A stretch of DNA of 64,000 bases from Acidobacteriaceae bacterium. GTDB lineage: Bacteria > Acidobacteriota > Terriglobia > Terriglobales > Acidobacteriaceae. The notes beneath the pieces are model-generated. The model was not told the origin of the DNA. It was given only the letters and a program-made list of their open reading frames with translations, and searched no databases. Numbering within the stretch: position 1 is the stretch's first letter; every line of letters starts with the position of its first letter. The translations under genes and the position numbers were made by a program. Positions 36,410 through 43,882 of the stretch are shown piece by piece. The stretch lies in contig JASHNW010000069.1 in assembly GCA_030041435.1 (NCBI GenBank), forward strand, positions 56,301 to 120,300. Reading direction: 5' to 3'.

Positions 36410-36666
36410 CTCCGAGCATTGCGATCGTACACGTCCATAATCCGCACTGGCGGGGGATCCGGCTGTGGATTCCGCTGTTCCTGCTCTGGATTCCGCTGCT
36501 GCTGCTGGCTCCGTTCATCCTGCTGGCGGTGGTGGTGGCGTGCCTGGTGGGGAGGGTGAATCCGTGGAGCGCGATCAGCACGTTTTGGGCGCTGCTGTGC
36601 GCTCTGCCGGGAACGGATGTCCATGTAAGTTCGCAGCAGAACCTGGTGCTGGTGCGGATCCTGTAG
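36406..36666 (+). CDS. Small membrane protein of the DUF2089 operon
   Basis: An 86-residue protein of unknown family. A basic/His-rich N-terminus (IVHVHNPHWRGIRLW) precedes one long or two short hydrophobic helices at residues ~20-48 (IPLFLLWIPLLLLAPFILLA) and a probable second helix at ~50-70. A polar tail follows. It is coupled to the DUF2089 gene by an ATGA overlap. It may be the membrane sensor or a target of the operon; this is inference. Confidence 0.75.
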   Translation: MTPSIAIVHVHNPHWRGIRLWIPLFLLWIPLLLLAPFILLAVVVACLVGRVNPWSAISTFWALLCALPGTDVHVSSQQNLVLVRIL

Positions 36667-36675
36667 GGAGTGGTT

Positions 36676-36945
36676 ATGGAAACGGAGCGACGTTATCTTT
36701 TGCATCTTGTCGGGCTCGGGCGCCTGACGCCAGCGGAGGCCGAACGGCTCCTGATCGTCGGGAATGAAGGCCGGGAGACACGATGGATTCTGACCGCGTG
36801 CATGGTGCTGGCGCTGCTGGGAGAGATACATGCAGGCCAGTGGCTGCCGGGCCTGCTGCAGCATATGCGGTTGCTGCCTGGCGCGTGGATCGCTCTGCGG
36901 CACGCGGTATCGCTGGGCCATCAAGTTTGGGGAGGAATGCTATGA
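36676..36945 (+). CDS. Small protein with SHOCT-like motif and one membrane helix
   Basis: An 89-residue protein. The N-terminal RRYLLHLVGLGRLTPAEAER is a version of the same ~20-residue SHOCT-like motif found in the first and fourth genes. A hydrophobic segment (WILTACMVLALLGEI) and an amphipathic C-terminal part follow. GGGAG at 36666-36670 is a good ribosome site for the ATG at 36676; a GTG at 36670 would add two residues. It overlaps the next gene by 4 nt. Confidence 0.75.
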   Translation: METERRYLLHLVGLGRLTPAEAERLLIVGNEGRETRWILTACMVLALLGEIHAGQWLPGLLQHMRLLPGAWIALRHAVSLGHQVWGGML

Positions 36946-37415
36946 ACGAGCATCGGCGTCAAATTCTGGACATGCTGGCTGCGGGAAAGATAACCGCGGA
37001 GGAAGCGGAGCGGCTGCTGACCGCAATCGAGCCCGGGGCAGGGAACAGCACCGGCGCTGCTGCGGGGAGCGTGGGCAGCGACGCAACGGACACAACGACG
37101 AAGCCGAGGCGGAAATATCTGCGCGTGCTGGTGGAGGCGGACGAGACGATGACCGGGCTGAAAGGCGGACCGACCACGGTGAACGTGCGGGTGCCGATGC
37201 AGCTGCTGCGCGCCGGCGTGCGGCTGGCGGGGTTGATTCCGGTCCAGGCGCACGACCAGCTGGATCAGGCTTTCAGCAAACACGGTGTTCCCATCACGCT
37301 GTCGCAGATCAAACCGGAGAATCTGGAAGAGCTGATCGATCACCTGGAAGATTTAACTGTGGACGTGGACGGCAAGGACGGGAACGTGACGAAGGTGAAA
37401 GTGTTTTGCGAATAA
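36942..37415 (+). CDS. SHOCT-like domain protein, fourth gene of the operon
   Basis: A 157-residue protein. The N-terminal RRQILDMLAAGKITAEEAER is the SHOCT-like motif seen in YvlB-type proteins. A Gly/Ala/Thr-rich linker precedes a compact domain (residues ~55-157) beginning KYLRVLVEADETM and ending VTKVKVFCE, with no membrane segment. It is translationally coupled to the preceding gene and has GGAGG eight nt upstream. Function is unknown; it may be the cytoplasmic partner of the DUF2089 regulator. Confidence 0.8.
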   Translation: MNEHRRQILDMLAAGKITAEEAERLLTAIEPGAGNSTGAAAGSVGSDATDTTTKPRRKYLRVLVEADETMTGLKGGPTTVNVRVPMQLLRAGVRLAGLIPVQAHDQLDQAFSKHGVPITLSQIKPENLEELIDHLEDLTVDVDGKDGNVTKVKVFCE

Positions 37416-37550
37416 AGCAGCGTGTAGCGGCTGGCGTGCAGCGGGCGGCGGCCGGGTAAGCAACGCGGCCGTCCAAAAGACAAAAACCAGAGAACAACTC
37501 AATTCGGAGATTCGCGCAGAGCGAATTTCCGGGAACAGGACAGGTGTGCG

Positions 37551-38219
37551 ATGACGACGATGGCGATGCCCAAGCCTCATCGGGACAGAGGCATTGAAGG
37601 CAGAATGGCGAAGTGGTACGCGGCGACAACGGTAAGCCAAATGGAGGAATTCCGGACGCTGGCGCAGCGGATCAGCGCATTGGTTCCGGAGGGCGGCAAC
37701 GTGCTGGAGGTAGCGCCTGGGCCGGGCTATTTGTGCGTCGAGCTGGCGAAGCTGGGGCGGCTGCAGGTGACGGGGCTCGATCTGAGCCACACCATGGTAA
37801 AGATCGCGCAGGAGAAGGCGCAGCAGGCCGGAGTGCCGGCGCATTTTGAGCAGGGGTCGGCGTCGAATCTTCCGTTTCCGCGCGACAGCTTCGACTTTCT
37901 GGTGTGCCGCGCGGCGTTTAAGAATTTTGCCCAGCCGGTGCGCGCGCTCCAGGAGATGCATCGCGTGCTGAAGCCGGGAGGCCGCGCGCTGGTAATCGAC
38001 CTGCGACGGGATGCCTCGCCGGAGACGGTGAGCCAGGAGGTGGATCGTATGGGGCTGTCGCGGGTCAACCGCGCGATCACGAAGCTGACGTTCCGCTTCA
38101 TGCTGCTGAAGAGCGCCTACGCGAAGGAACATTTCGAGCAGATGCTGGCGCAGACGCAGTTCAGCAACGTGGAAATTGGGGGAAACAATCTGGGCTTCGA
38201 GATCTGGATGACGAAGTGA
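37551..38219 (+). CDS. Class I SAM-dependent methyltransferase
   Basis: A 222-residue Rossmann-fold methyltransferase. Motif I is NVLEVAPGPGYLCVELAK, followed by VTGLDLSHTMVKIAQEK, the DFLVCRAAFKNFAQP motif and HRVLKPGGRALVIDL, resembling UbiE/Methyltransf_11 proteins. The glycine-rich loop is A-P-G-P-G instead of the commoner G-x-G-x-G. Substrate is unknown. It follows the DUF2089 operon by 135 nt on the same strand and ends at a bidirectional terminator. Confidence 0.9.
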   Translation: MTTMAMPKPHRDRGIEGRMAKWYAATTVSQMEEFRTLAQRISALVPEGGNVLEVAPGPGYLCVELAKLGRLQVTGLDLSHTMVKIAQEKAQQAGVPAHFEQGSASNLPFPRDSFDFLVCRAAFKNFAQPVRALQEMHRVLKPGGRALVIDLRRDASPETVSQEVDRMGLSRVNRAITKLTFRFMLLKSAYAKEHFEQMLAQTQFSNVEIGGNNLGFEIWMTK

Positions 38220-38234
38220 AGGTACAGACAAAAG

Positions 38235-38260
38235 AAGCCGGACCCTGGTGGGCCCGGCTT
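38235..38260. terminator. Bidirectional hairpin terminator
   Basis: AAGCCGG at 38235-38241 pairs with CCGGCTT at 38254-38260, with an inner CCC/GGG and a TGGT loop. It is followed by T on the plus strand and, read on the minus strand, by TTTGTCTG. It separates the convergent methyltransferase and response-regulator genes. Confidence 0.8.
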
Positions 38261-38281
38261 TAAGTTATGGGATCAGACTTG

Positions 38282-39037
38282 TTACGGCTGCACGGTGGCT
38301 GCTGTTTCCATAGCGTGCGTATCGATTTCAGCGGCGCGCTTGTGCAGCTGATGGTGCAGGCAATAGAGGGCGAGCTCGAGGCGATCGGAAACGCCGAGCT
38401 TGTCGTAGATTTTGCGCAGGTAATTCTTGACGACCTGCTCGGTGGTGCCCAGCTGGTAGGCGATTTCCTTGTTGCGCTTGCCCTGGGTGATGCCCGCGAT
38501 GATGAGCATTTCCTTCTGGTTGAGCCGCGGCTGGTTGCGCGGGTTGACCATGGCCGTGGCCTGGGAGCGGTAAGCTTCGATGACCCAGTTGACCGATTGA
38601 TTGTCGATCCAGGTTTCGCCGGCAGCAATTTTGCGGACGCACTTGATGAGCAGGTCCGGCGAAATGGAGCGAGGGATGATGCCGCGCACGCCGCGACGAT
38701 AGAGATCGACAGTGTGGGCCTCATCGGTGGAAGCGGCCTGGACGATGATTTTGAGCTGTGGGGCGTTGCGAACGATGGCTGGCACCGCATTGGCCGTGCC
38801 GGTGATCATGGCGCCCTCCAGCAGAAGCACATCCGCGGGCGTGCGCTGAACCAGATCCTGGAGGGACTGGAGGTTGTCAGCTTCGGCAACGACAGAGATG
38901 CCGGATTCCGGGCCGAAGACCTTGCGCATGCCTACGCGGTAGATTGCCTGGGAATCAGCAAGAATCACTCGAACCAAGGGAGCAGGGGAGGCGGCCTGGA
39001 CGGCGTCGCCACTGATATGTCCATTTGTCTGCGTCAT
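38282..39037 (-). CDS. Atypical NarL/LuxR-family response regulator with altered phosphorylation site
   Basis: A 251-residue protein: receiver-like domain (residues ~22-140) and LuxR HTH (~170-235, LNQKEMLIIAGITQGKRNKE, then VVKNYLRKIYDKLGV). In the receiver the usual phospho-acceptor Asp is Glu (E74 in ADVLLLEGAMI). The switch Thr/Ser is Ala (A101 in IIVQAAS), and the conserved Lys is Arg (R123 in GIIPRSI). The first acidic pair is reduced to one Asp (ILADSQ). Phosphorylation is therefore unlikely; it may be constitutively active or ligand-controlled. A PilZ gene lies 20 nt past its stop in the opposite sense of reading, upstream on the same strand. Confidence 0.9.
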   Translation of the reverse strand: MTQTNGHISGDAVQAASPAPLVRVILADSQAIYRVGMRKVFGPESGISVVAEADNLQSLQDLVQRTPADVLLLEGAMITGTANAVPAIVRNAPQLKIIVQAASTDEAHTVDLYRRGVRGIIPRSISPDLLIKCVRKIAAGETWIDNQSVNWVIEAYRSQATAMVNPRNQPRLNQKEMLIIAGITQGKRNKEIAYQLGTTEQVVKNYLRKIYDKLGVSDRLELALYCLHHQLHKRAAEIDTHAMETAATVQP

Positions 39038-39057
39038 AAGTTCCGGTTATCACTCAC

Positions 39058-39393
39058 TCATTGAAATCGGTAGTCGTCGATTACAGCGGCGCCGTAGGGT
39101 TGGCCGTTCTTCCAGTACGAGCGGACGATTCGGCCTGAGCAATGTACCGCGGCAGTCACGGAAAACCCCAGCGCGCCTGCGGGAACTTCCAGCAGGAATT
39201 CGATATTCTGGCCCTCTCGTAATGGCTCGTTCAGCCGGAAAAGAACGCCACTTGCGGAGAGATCCTCAGTGACGGCATCCATCTGGCAGCCATCGGCAAC
39301 CAATGTCACGCGCAAATGCAACGGATAGCGGGCGGCACCGCGGAGCGGACGCCAGTCCCGGACACCCGAAGCCGGACAAACCGCGAATTCCAT
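39058..39393 (-). CDS. PilZ-domain protein (candidate c-di-GMP receptor)
   Basis: A 111-residue single-domain protein. ARYPLHLRVTLV corresponds to the N-terminal R-rich PilZ motif, and AVTEDLSASGVLFRL contains the D-x-S-x-x-G motif, so cyclic di-GMP binding is plausible, although the first motif is a variant. ATG at 39393 is chosen because AGGAG lies ~10 nt upstream; the longer frame starts inside a non-conserved Cys-rich stretch. It is 20 nt upstream of the atypical response regulator and probably shares its transcript. Confidence 0.8.
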   Translation of the reverse strand: MEFAVCPASGVRDWRPLRGAARYPLHLRVTLVADGCQMDAVTEDLSASGVLFRLNEPLREGQNIEFLLEVPAGALGFSVTAAVHCSGRIVRSYWKNGQPYGAAVIDDYRFQ

Positions 39394-39589
39394 AGGTGAT
39401 ACTCCTGAAATGACATCCCTACAGTACCCGCAAACGCCGCCGAGAACCAATTACCAAAGTTTACACGCGCGATTTCATTTGTAAACCCGGGAATGCGGGA
39501 ATGCAATGACCTGAAAGATGCAGAGGTCTGTCTGTTTGGGGGATGAGCACACGGTGGATAAGCTGGATAACTTATTGTGAATCAGCGCA

Positions 39590-40843
39590 CTAAGGGAGAA
39601 AGTAACCTGCCGAGGCACCCACCCAGGACTGACCTTTGTTGTGATCCACCCCCATCATTTTTCCCCGCCCCAGGCGGACGAGAGAAATGAGCGGGGTGAG
39701 GGGGCCGCGATCCGGCCAGACATAGAGAATGCGGATCTCCGCCTGTGTGGGTCCCTCCGGCGTTTCGATGACGGGCTGGAACGTGACCCGCTCCTGCAGC
39801 AGGTAACTGCTCCGCTGGGTGGGAGGGATAGCGGAGAGCTGCTCGTCGGTGGGGGCAAAGACGATGCCTTGTCCGGCAAAGGAGTAGAGGGGCTTTAGAA
39901 TCCACCGGCTGCGATCGGCGGGCAGGCGGTCGCGGAGGGGACCGGTGCGGCCGCCGCCAAACCAGTCGCTGAGGAAAACCGCCGGCGGGACGGCGGGGTG
40001 GTCGAGAAACGGCAGGGAGAATTTGCTGATGTGGAAATACCAGTTTGGATGGCCAGCCCATTCCACGTCGAAGGACTCGCGGTAATCGAACTGCAGGCGA
40101 ATTTCTTTGCGGACCAGCTCGTCGACAATCGCGCGGTTGTAAATACGGCGGATGGGGACGCGACGGCGTCCATTGCGATAGCAGAGGCGGGGCGCGCGAC
40201 CGAAGCGCGGACCGGTGGGATCGCCAGGCGAAAGGTCGGCGATGTCAACGATGCGGATGCCCAGGCGATCGGCGGTGATGTTGAAGTCGGGGAGGGTTTT
40301 CTGCATGGCCGGTGCGACGTCGGTGAGGACGACGGTGTCGGGGTCGTGGCCGGCGACGATGACGCGCTCGAGGAACTTCCAGTAAGCGGCCTCGTCGAGA
40401 CCGCCGAGGAGATAGCGGAGTGAAGGTTGAAGTCCAAAGGCAGAGCGATAGGCCTCTCCGAGAACCCACTGAAAGCCGAAGATCGAGGGGAAGGCCTGCA
40501 TTTCGACGAGGCGGGGCGCGAGGTGGCCGTTGACTTCGCGGACGAGGCCGAAGTCGACGGTGAGGAAGTGAGGGTGTGCGTCCTGGTCTGCAGCGCGCCA
40601 CGCTTCGGGGATGGCGGCAAGAGAGCGGGCGAGGTAGGCGGGGTCGCCGATCAGGCGATGGGTAAGGTCGGCGCCGATTTGAGCCATTTCGTCGAGGAGA
40701 GATTTTGGGAAGAAACAGGGCGTTTCCGCGATGGGAAAGGCGACGTGCGCGCGAGCCACGGCATCGAGGCTGCGCAGCATGCCGCGATAGGCGTCAGGGC
40801 GGAACTGACGGCGATTGAAGTCATGGCGCAGGTCGGGAATCAC
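39590..40843 (-). CDS. ATP-grasp-like protein of unknown function
   Basis: A 417-residue cytoplasmic protein. The C-terminal half resembles an ATP-grasp fold: RWILKPLYSFAGQGIVF (lysine and glycine-rich loop), SYLLQERVTFQP (adenine-contacting strand) and AEIRILYVWPDRG. The N-terminal half (FPIAETPCFFPKSLLDEM, HFLTVDFGLV, LVEMQAFPSIFGFQWVLGE) is distinctive but not assigned to a known enzyme. It begins with GTG at 40843. It may be an amide or peptide ligase by fold; this is inference. No operon partner lies within 150 nt. Confidence 0.75.
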   Translation of the reverse strand: MIPDLRHDFNRRQFRPDAYRGMLRSLDAVARAHVAFPIAETPCFFPKSLLDEMAQIGADLTHRLIGDPAYLARSLAAIPEAWRAADQDAHPHFLTVDFGLVREVNGHLAPRLVEMQAFPSIFGFQWVLGEAYRSAFGLQPSLRYLLGGLDEAAYWKFLERVIVAGHDPDTVVLTDVAPAMQKTLPDFNITADRLGIRIVDIADLSPGDPTGPRFGRAPRLCYRNGRRRVPIRRIYNRAIVDELVRKEIRLQFDYRESFDVEWAGHPNWYFHISKFSLPFLDHPAVPPAVFLSDWFGGGRTGPLRDRLPADRSRWILKPLYSFAGQGIVFAPTDEQLSAIPPTQRSSYLLQERVTFQPVIETPEGPTQAEIRILYVWPDRGPLTPLISLVRLGRGKMMGVDHNKGQSWVGASAGYFLP

Positions 40844-41013
40844 AGCAAGAGAGTAATGCGAAATGAGTGCGGCGGCAATGGAAGCGAACGAGACGGGTAA
40901 GCATGAGACACGATCCGGGCATTACCGCTGATGCACAAGTTGTAGGGCGTATGTGACGTTTGTCACGCGGCGACGGGAAGGATTCGCGGCATGCTGTAAG
41001 AAAGAGGAAAACG

Positions 41014-41922
41014 ATGGATCGCAGAAGCTTTCTGAAGGGGGCGGGATTCGCAGCGGCGGCATGGGCCACGGGGCACTCGGAGGCTTATGAAGCGGGGCCG
41101 CGCACGCCTTCCAACAGCTTCACCTTCGCGTTTTTTACCGACATCCACCTGGAGCCTGAGCTGGAGGCGCCGAAGGGCATGAGGATGGCCGTCGATCTGA
41201 TGAACCGCTCCGGGGCGGACTTCGCCATTTGTGGTGGAGACCACATCTTCAACGGGCTGGATGCGAACCGGGACCGGGTTCTGGAGCAGTACAACCTGTA
41301 CACGAGCCTGGAAAAGGAACTGCGGCTGCCGGTCAGGCACGTGCTGGGCAACCACGACGTGGCGGGGCTGCATGCGGCAAGCGGAATGAGCGAGAGCGAT
41401 CCAGTCTACGGCAAGGCGCTGTTCGAGAAGACGTTCAACACGCCCACGCATTACGCGTTTAAGCACAAAGGGGTGCAGTTCATCGTGCTGGATTCGATCT
41501 TCATCGACGGGCGCAACTGGCGGCCACAGATCGACGCAGCGCAGGTAGCGTGGTTGAAGAAGACGCTGGAGACCGCGCCGGGCATGCCGACGATCGTGAT
41601 CACCCATGTGCCCCTGGCGACGAGCATGGCCAGCTATGCGCCGGGATCGAACAGCCCCTCGTACGCTCCGGTAGCGAACAGCGACGAAGTGATTCCGCTG
41701 CTGCAGCAGCATAATGTACTGGCCGTGCTTCAGGGCCACACGCACATTGAGGAAGGCGTGCGGCATTGTGGAATCCAGTACATTACCGGCGGGGCAGTGT
41801 GCGGCCGCTGGTGGCAGGGCATGCAATACGGGAATCGCGAGGGCGTGACCTTTGTGACTGTGGGCGGCGGCAAGCTGACCACGAATTACGTGCCGACTGG
41901 GTTTATCGCGGTGGAGTCGTAG
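41014..41922 (+). CDS. Tat-exported metallophosphoesterase
   Basis: A 302-residue protein. The N-terminus MDRRSFLKGAGFAAAAWATG is a twin-arginine signal (DRRSFLK). The phosphoesterase blocks follow in order: FFTDIHLEPE (metal Asp/His), ICGGDHIFNG (GD), VLGNHDVAGL (GNHD), VITHVPLA (His) and LQGHTHIEEG (GHTH), typical of Icc/CpdA-like calcineurin phosphoesterases. The ATG at 41014 is preferred over the in-frame start at 40960 for the signal and the GAGG ribosome site seven nt upstream. The substrate is unknown. Confidence 0.9.
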   Translation: MDRRSFLKGAGFAAAAWATGHSEAYEAGPRTPSNSFTFAFFTDIHLEPELEAPKGMRMAVDLMNRSGADFAICGGDHIFNGLDANRDRVLEQYNLYTSLEKELRLPVRHVLGNHDVAGLHAASGMSESDPVYGKALFEKTFNTPTHYAFKHKGVQFIVLDSIFIDGRNWRPQIDAAQVAWLKKTLETAPGMPTIVITHVPLATSMASYAPGSNSPSYAPVANSDEVIPLLQQHNVLAVLQGHTHIEEGVRHCGIQYITGGAVCGRWWQGMQYGNREGVTFVTVGGGKLTTNYVPTGFIAVES

Positions 41923-41970
41923 GAGCCCGGGCGCCGGCGCTGCGTATCCGGTCGACGGGGCTTATTCGAA

Positions 41971-41998
41971 AAAGCAAAATGCCGGCGCAGGGCCGGCA
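41971..41998 (-). terminator. Rho-independent terminator of rpsT
   Basis: On the minus strand TGCCGGC pairs with GCCGGCA (41980-41986 with 41992-41998), a perfect 7-bp stem with a five-nt loop, followed by TTTTGCTTTTT. It lies 26 nt after the rpsT stop. Confidence 0.88.
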
Positions 41999-42023
41999 CT
42001 GGCGGGACGGATTTCCGGGTAGC

Positions 42024-42305
42024 CTACGCAGACTTCTGCTGGCTGCTGACGGCCTTGACGCGGGCGTTGAGGCGGCTCTTGTAGCGGGAAGCCGTGTTCT
42101 TGTGGATCACGCCCTTCTGCACGCTCTTGTCGATGGCGGAGACGGTGGCATTGTACTGCGCGGCGGCAGCTTTGGCGTCGCCCTTCTGGATGGCTTCGCG
42201 CAGGGCGCGGAGAGAGGTGCGGAAACGGGTCCGGTTGGCGCGGTTCACCGCGGTTCGGGTTTCAGTCTGACGGGCGCGCTTGAGCGCCGAAACATGGTTC
42301 GCCAT
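42024..42305 (-). CDS. rpsT: 30S ribosomal protein S20
   Basis: A 93-residue basic helical protein, primary 16S rRNA binder of the small subunit. The opening [22 protein letters not shown] and the C-terminal [22 protein letters not shown] are S20 signatures. It is transcribed alone and ends at a strong terminator, as usual for rpsT. Confidence 0.97.
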   Translation of the reverse strand: MANHVSALKRARQTETRTAVNRANRTRFRTSLRALREAIQKGDAKAAAAQYNATVSAIDKSVQKGVIHKNTASRYKSRLNARVKAVSSQQKSA

Positions 42306-42533
42306 GGGTAATTCAGATCTCGCTTTCAGAGTGGATGCGGACAGAAAAGACGCGTGCTGCGCATCCGCCGCAAACCCTAAGTCTACGGGAATTAGCAGAG
42401 CGGGTCAATGAGAATGCGCGCTGGTTAGTGCCTTCAATGGGGGAATCCGCGGGCACTGCAGCGCGGATTGGCGATTGGATTGACTGAGTGTGCTTGCACT
42501 GCCAAGTATCATGAGGCGTATCGGGAGCGCAGG

Positions 42534-42677
42534 ATGATTCAGAGCACACTGCATGAACTGTTCCAGTTGCACTATATTCACGAAGTTCTTCACCTGATCA
42601 GCGGGTGCATCGGTTCGTACTTCGGTACCTGGGGGTACTTTGCCCTGCGCAACCGTGCGACCGCGACGAAGACGTAG
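42534..42677 (+). CDS. Possible 47-residue membrane-associated microprotein
   Basis: An ATG at 42534 with GCAGGATG-like purines upstream opens a 47-residue frame, STLHELFQLHYIHEVLHLI, then SGCIGSYFGTWGYFALRN, with one moderately hydrophobic stretch and a basic tail. It ends 3 nt before the convergent stop of the GCS2 gene. No family is recognised, and coding is uncertain. Confidence 0.3.
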   Translation: MIQSTLHELFQLHYIHEVLHLISGCIGSYFGTWGYFALRNRATATKT

Positions 42678-42680
42678 GTG

Positions 42681-43808
42681 TCACGCTGCCGTCGCGACGG
42701 ATTCGAAGATGCCGGTCTTCGTTTCTTCGGCCATATAATCGACGACCGCTTTCAGATCGCCGGTTTCTTCGAAGACACGCAGCTGGCGATCGGCGCCGGT
42801 GCCGGTTTTTAGGATGGTCCGCACGGATTCAATGGCGTCGCGGCTGCCGAGCTCGTCGACGACCGGATCGACCATGGCCAGATACTCTTCAATAAGCTCG
42901 CGTTCGGGGACTTCCTGCTGCCTGCCAAAGTCGATGAGATTGCCGTCGAGCCCGTAACGCACAGCGCGAAATTTGTTCTCCATGAGCAGGGGCCGGGCGT
43001 ATTGCCGGAAGTCCTGATTGGCGGCATGCAGCTTATACAGGTAGGCCGCGGTCGCCTGAATGAGCGCCGCGATCGCAACCGTTTCCTCGGCGCGCAGGGG
43101 GATGTCGCAGGCGCGCACTTCGACGGTGTTAAAGAAGGGATGAGGGCGGATGTCCCACCAGATTTTCTTCGCGTTGTCGATGCAGTTCGTGCGCACCAGC
43201 AGTGCGACGTAGTTCTCGAACTCGGAATAGCTGGCAAATGCGTCGGGGATGCCGGTGCGGGGGAAGTTCTCAAAGACCTTGGCGCGGTAGCCCTTGTAGC
43301 CGGTGTTCAGGCCCAGCCAGAACGGGGAGTTTGTTGCCAGCGCCATAATATGGGGCAGGAAGTAACGCATCGAATTCATGATGCGAATGGCGGCTTCGCG
43401 GTCTTCGATGCCGACGTGCACATGCAGGCCGAAAATGAGATTGGCGCGGGCTACCAGCTGCAGATCCTTCACCACCTGGTGGTAACGCGGATCGGGATAG
43501 ATCTCCTGCGTACGCCAGTCGGCGAATGGGTGGGTGGCTCCGGCCACGAGCACCAGGCCGTGCTCCTGGGCGAGCTTGACCATTTCGCGGCGCAGTTCGC
43601 AGATGTCTTTGCGGGCTTCCTCGATGCTGCCGCAGATGCGCGTGCCGACTTCGACCACCGAGGTGTGCATCTCGGCCTTGACGCGCTCCTCGAGGCGCAT
43701 CTTTCCCTGGGCGAGCATCTCGGTCGCGATGTGCGAACGGAGGTCGCGGGTGACCGGGTCGACGGTCTGATATTCCTCTTCGATGCCGATGGTGAAAGAG
43801 GGCCGCAT
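42681..43808 (-). CDS. GCS2-family carboxylate-amine ligase (YbdK-like)
   Basis: A 375-residue protein with the glutamate-cysteine-ligase type 2 fold. It opens FTIGIEEEYQTVDPVTRDL; then VVEVGTRICGSIEEA, LIFGLHVHVGIEDREAA, and FFNTVEVRACDIP provide the metal/ATP-binding Glu and His residues. YbdK members make weak gamma-glutamylcysteine; many others form unknown amide bonds. The ATG at 43808 is the true start because it begins the conserved opening; the frame stays open upstream through the ATP-grasp gene but this is antisense-like noise. It lies 74 nt downstream of the ATP-grasp gene on the same strand. Confidence 0.9.
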   Translation of the reverse strand: MRPSFTIGIEEEYQTVDPVTRDLRSHIATEMLAQGKMRLEERVKAEMHTSVVEVGTRICGSIEEARKDICELRREMVKLAQEHGLVLVAGATHPFADWRTQEIYPDPRYHQVVKDLQLVARANLIFGLHVHVGIEDREAAIRIMNSMRYFLPHIMALATNSPFWLGLNTGYKGYRAKVFENFPRTGIPDAFASYSEFENYVALLVRTNCIDNAKKIWWDIRPHPFFNTVEVRACDIPLRAEETVAIAALIQATAAYLYKLHAANQDFRQYARPLLMENKFRAVRYGLDGNLIDFGRQQEVPERELIEEYLAMVDPVVDELGSRDAIESVRTILKTGTGADRQLRVFEETGDLKAVVDYMAEETKTGIFESVATAA

Positions 43809-43882
43809 GGTGCCTACCGTTGTATGCCGGGACAGGGCTTTGAGGCAAGAGCAGACTGCGTCGTGGCCGCCACCGGTGCGGT

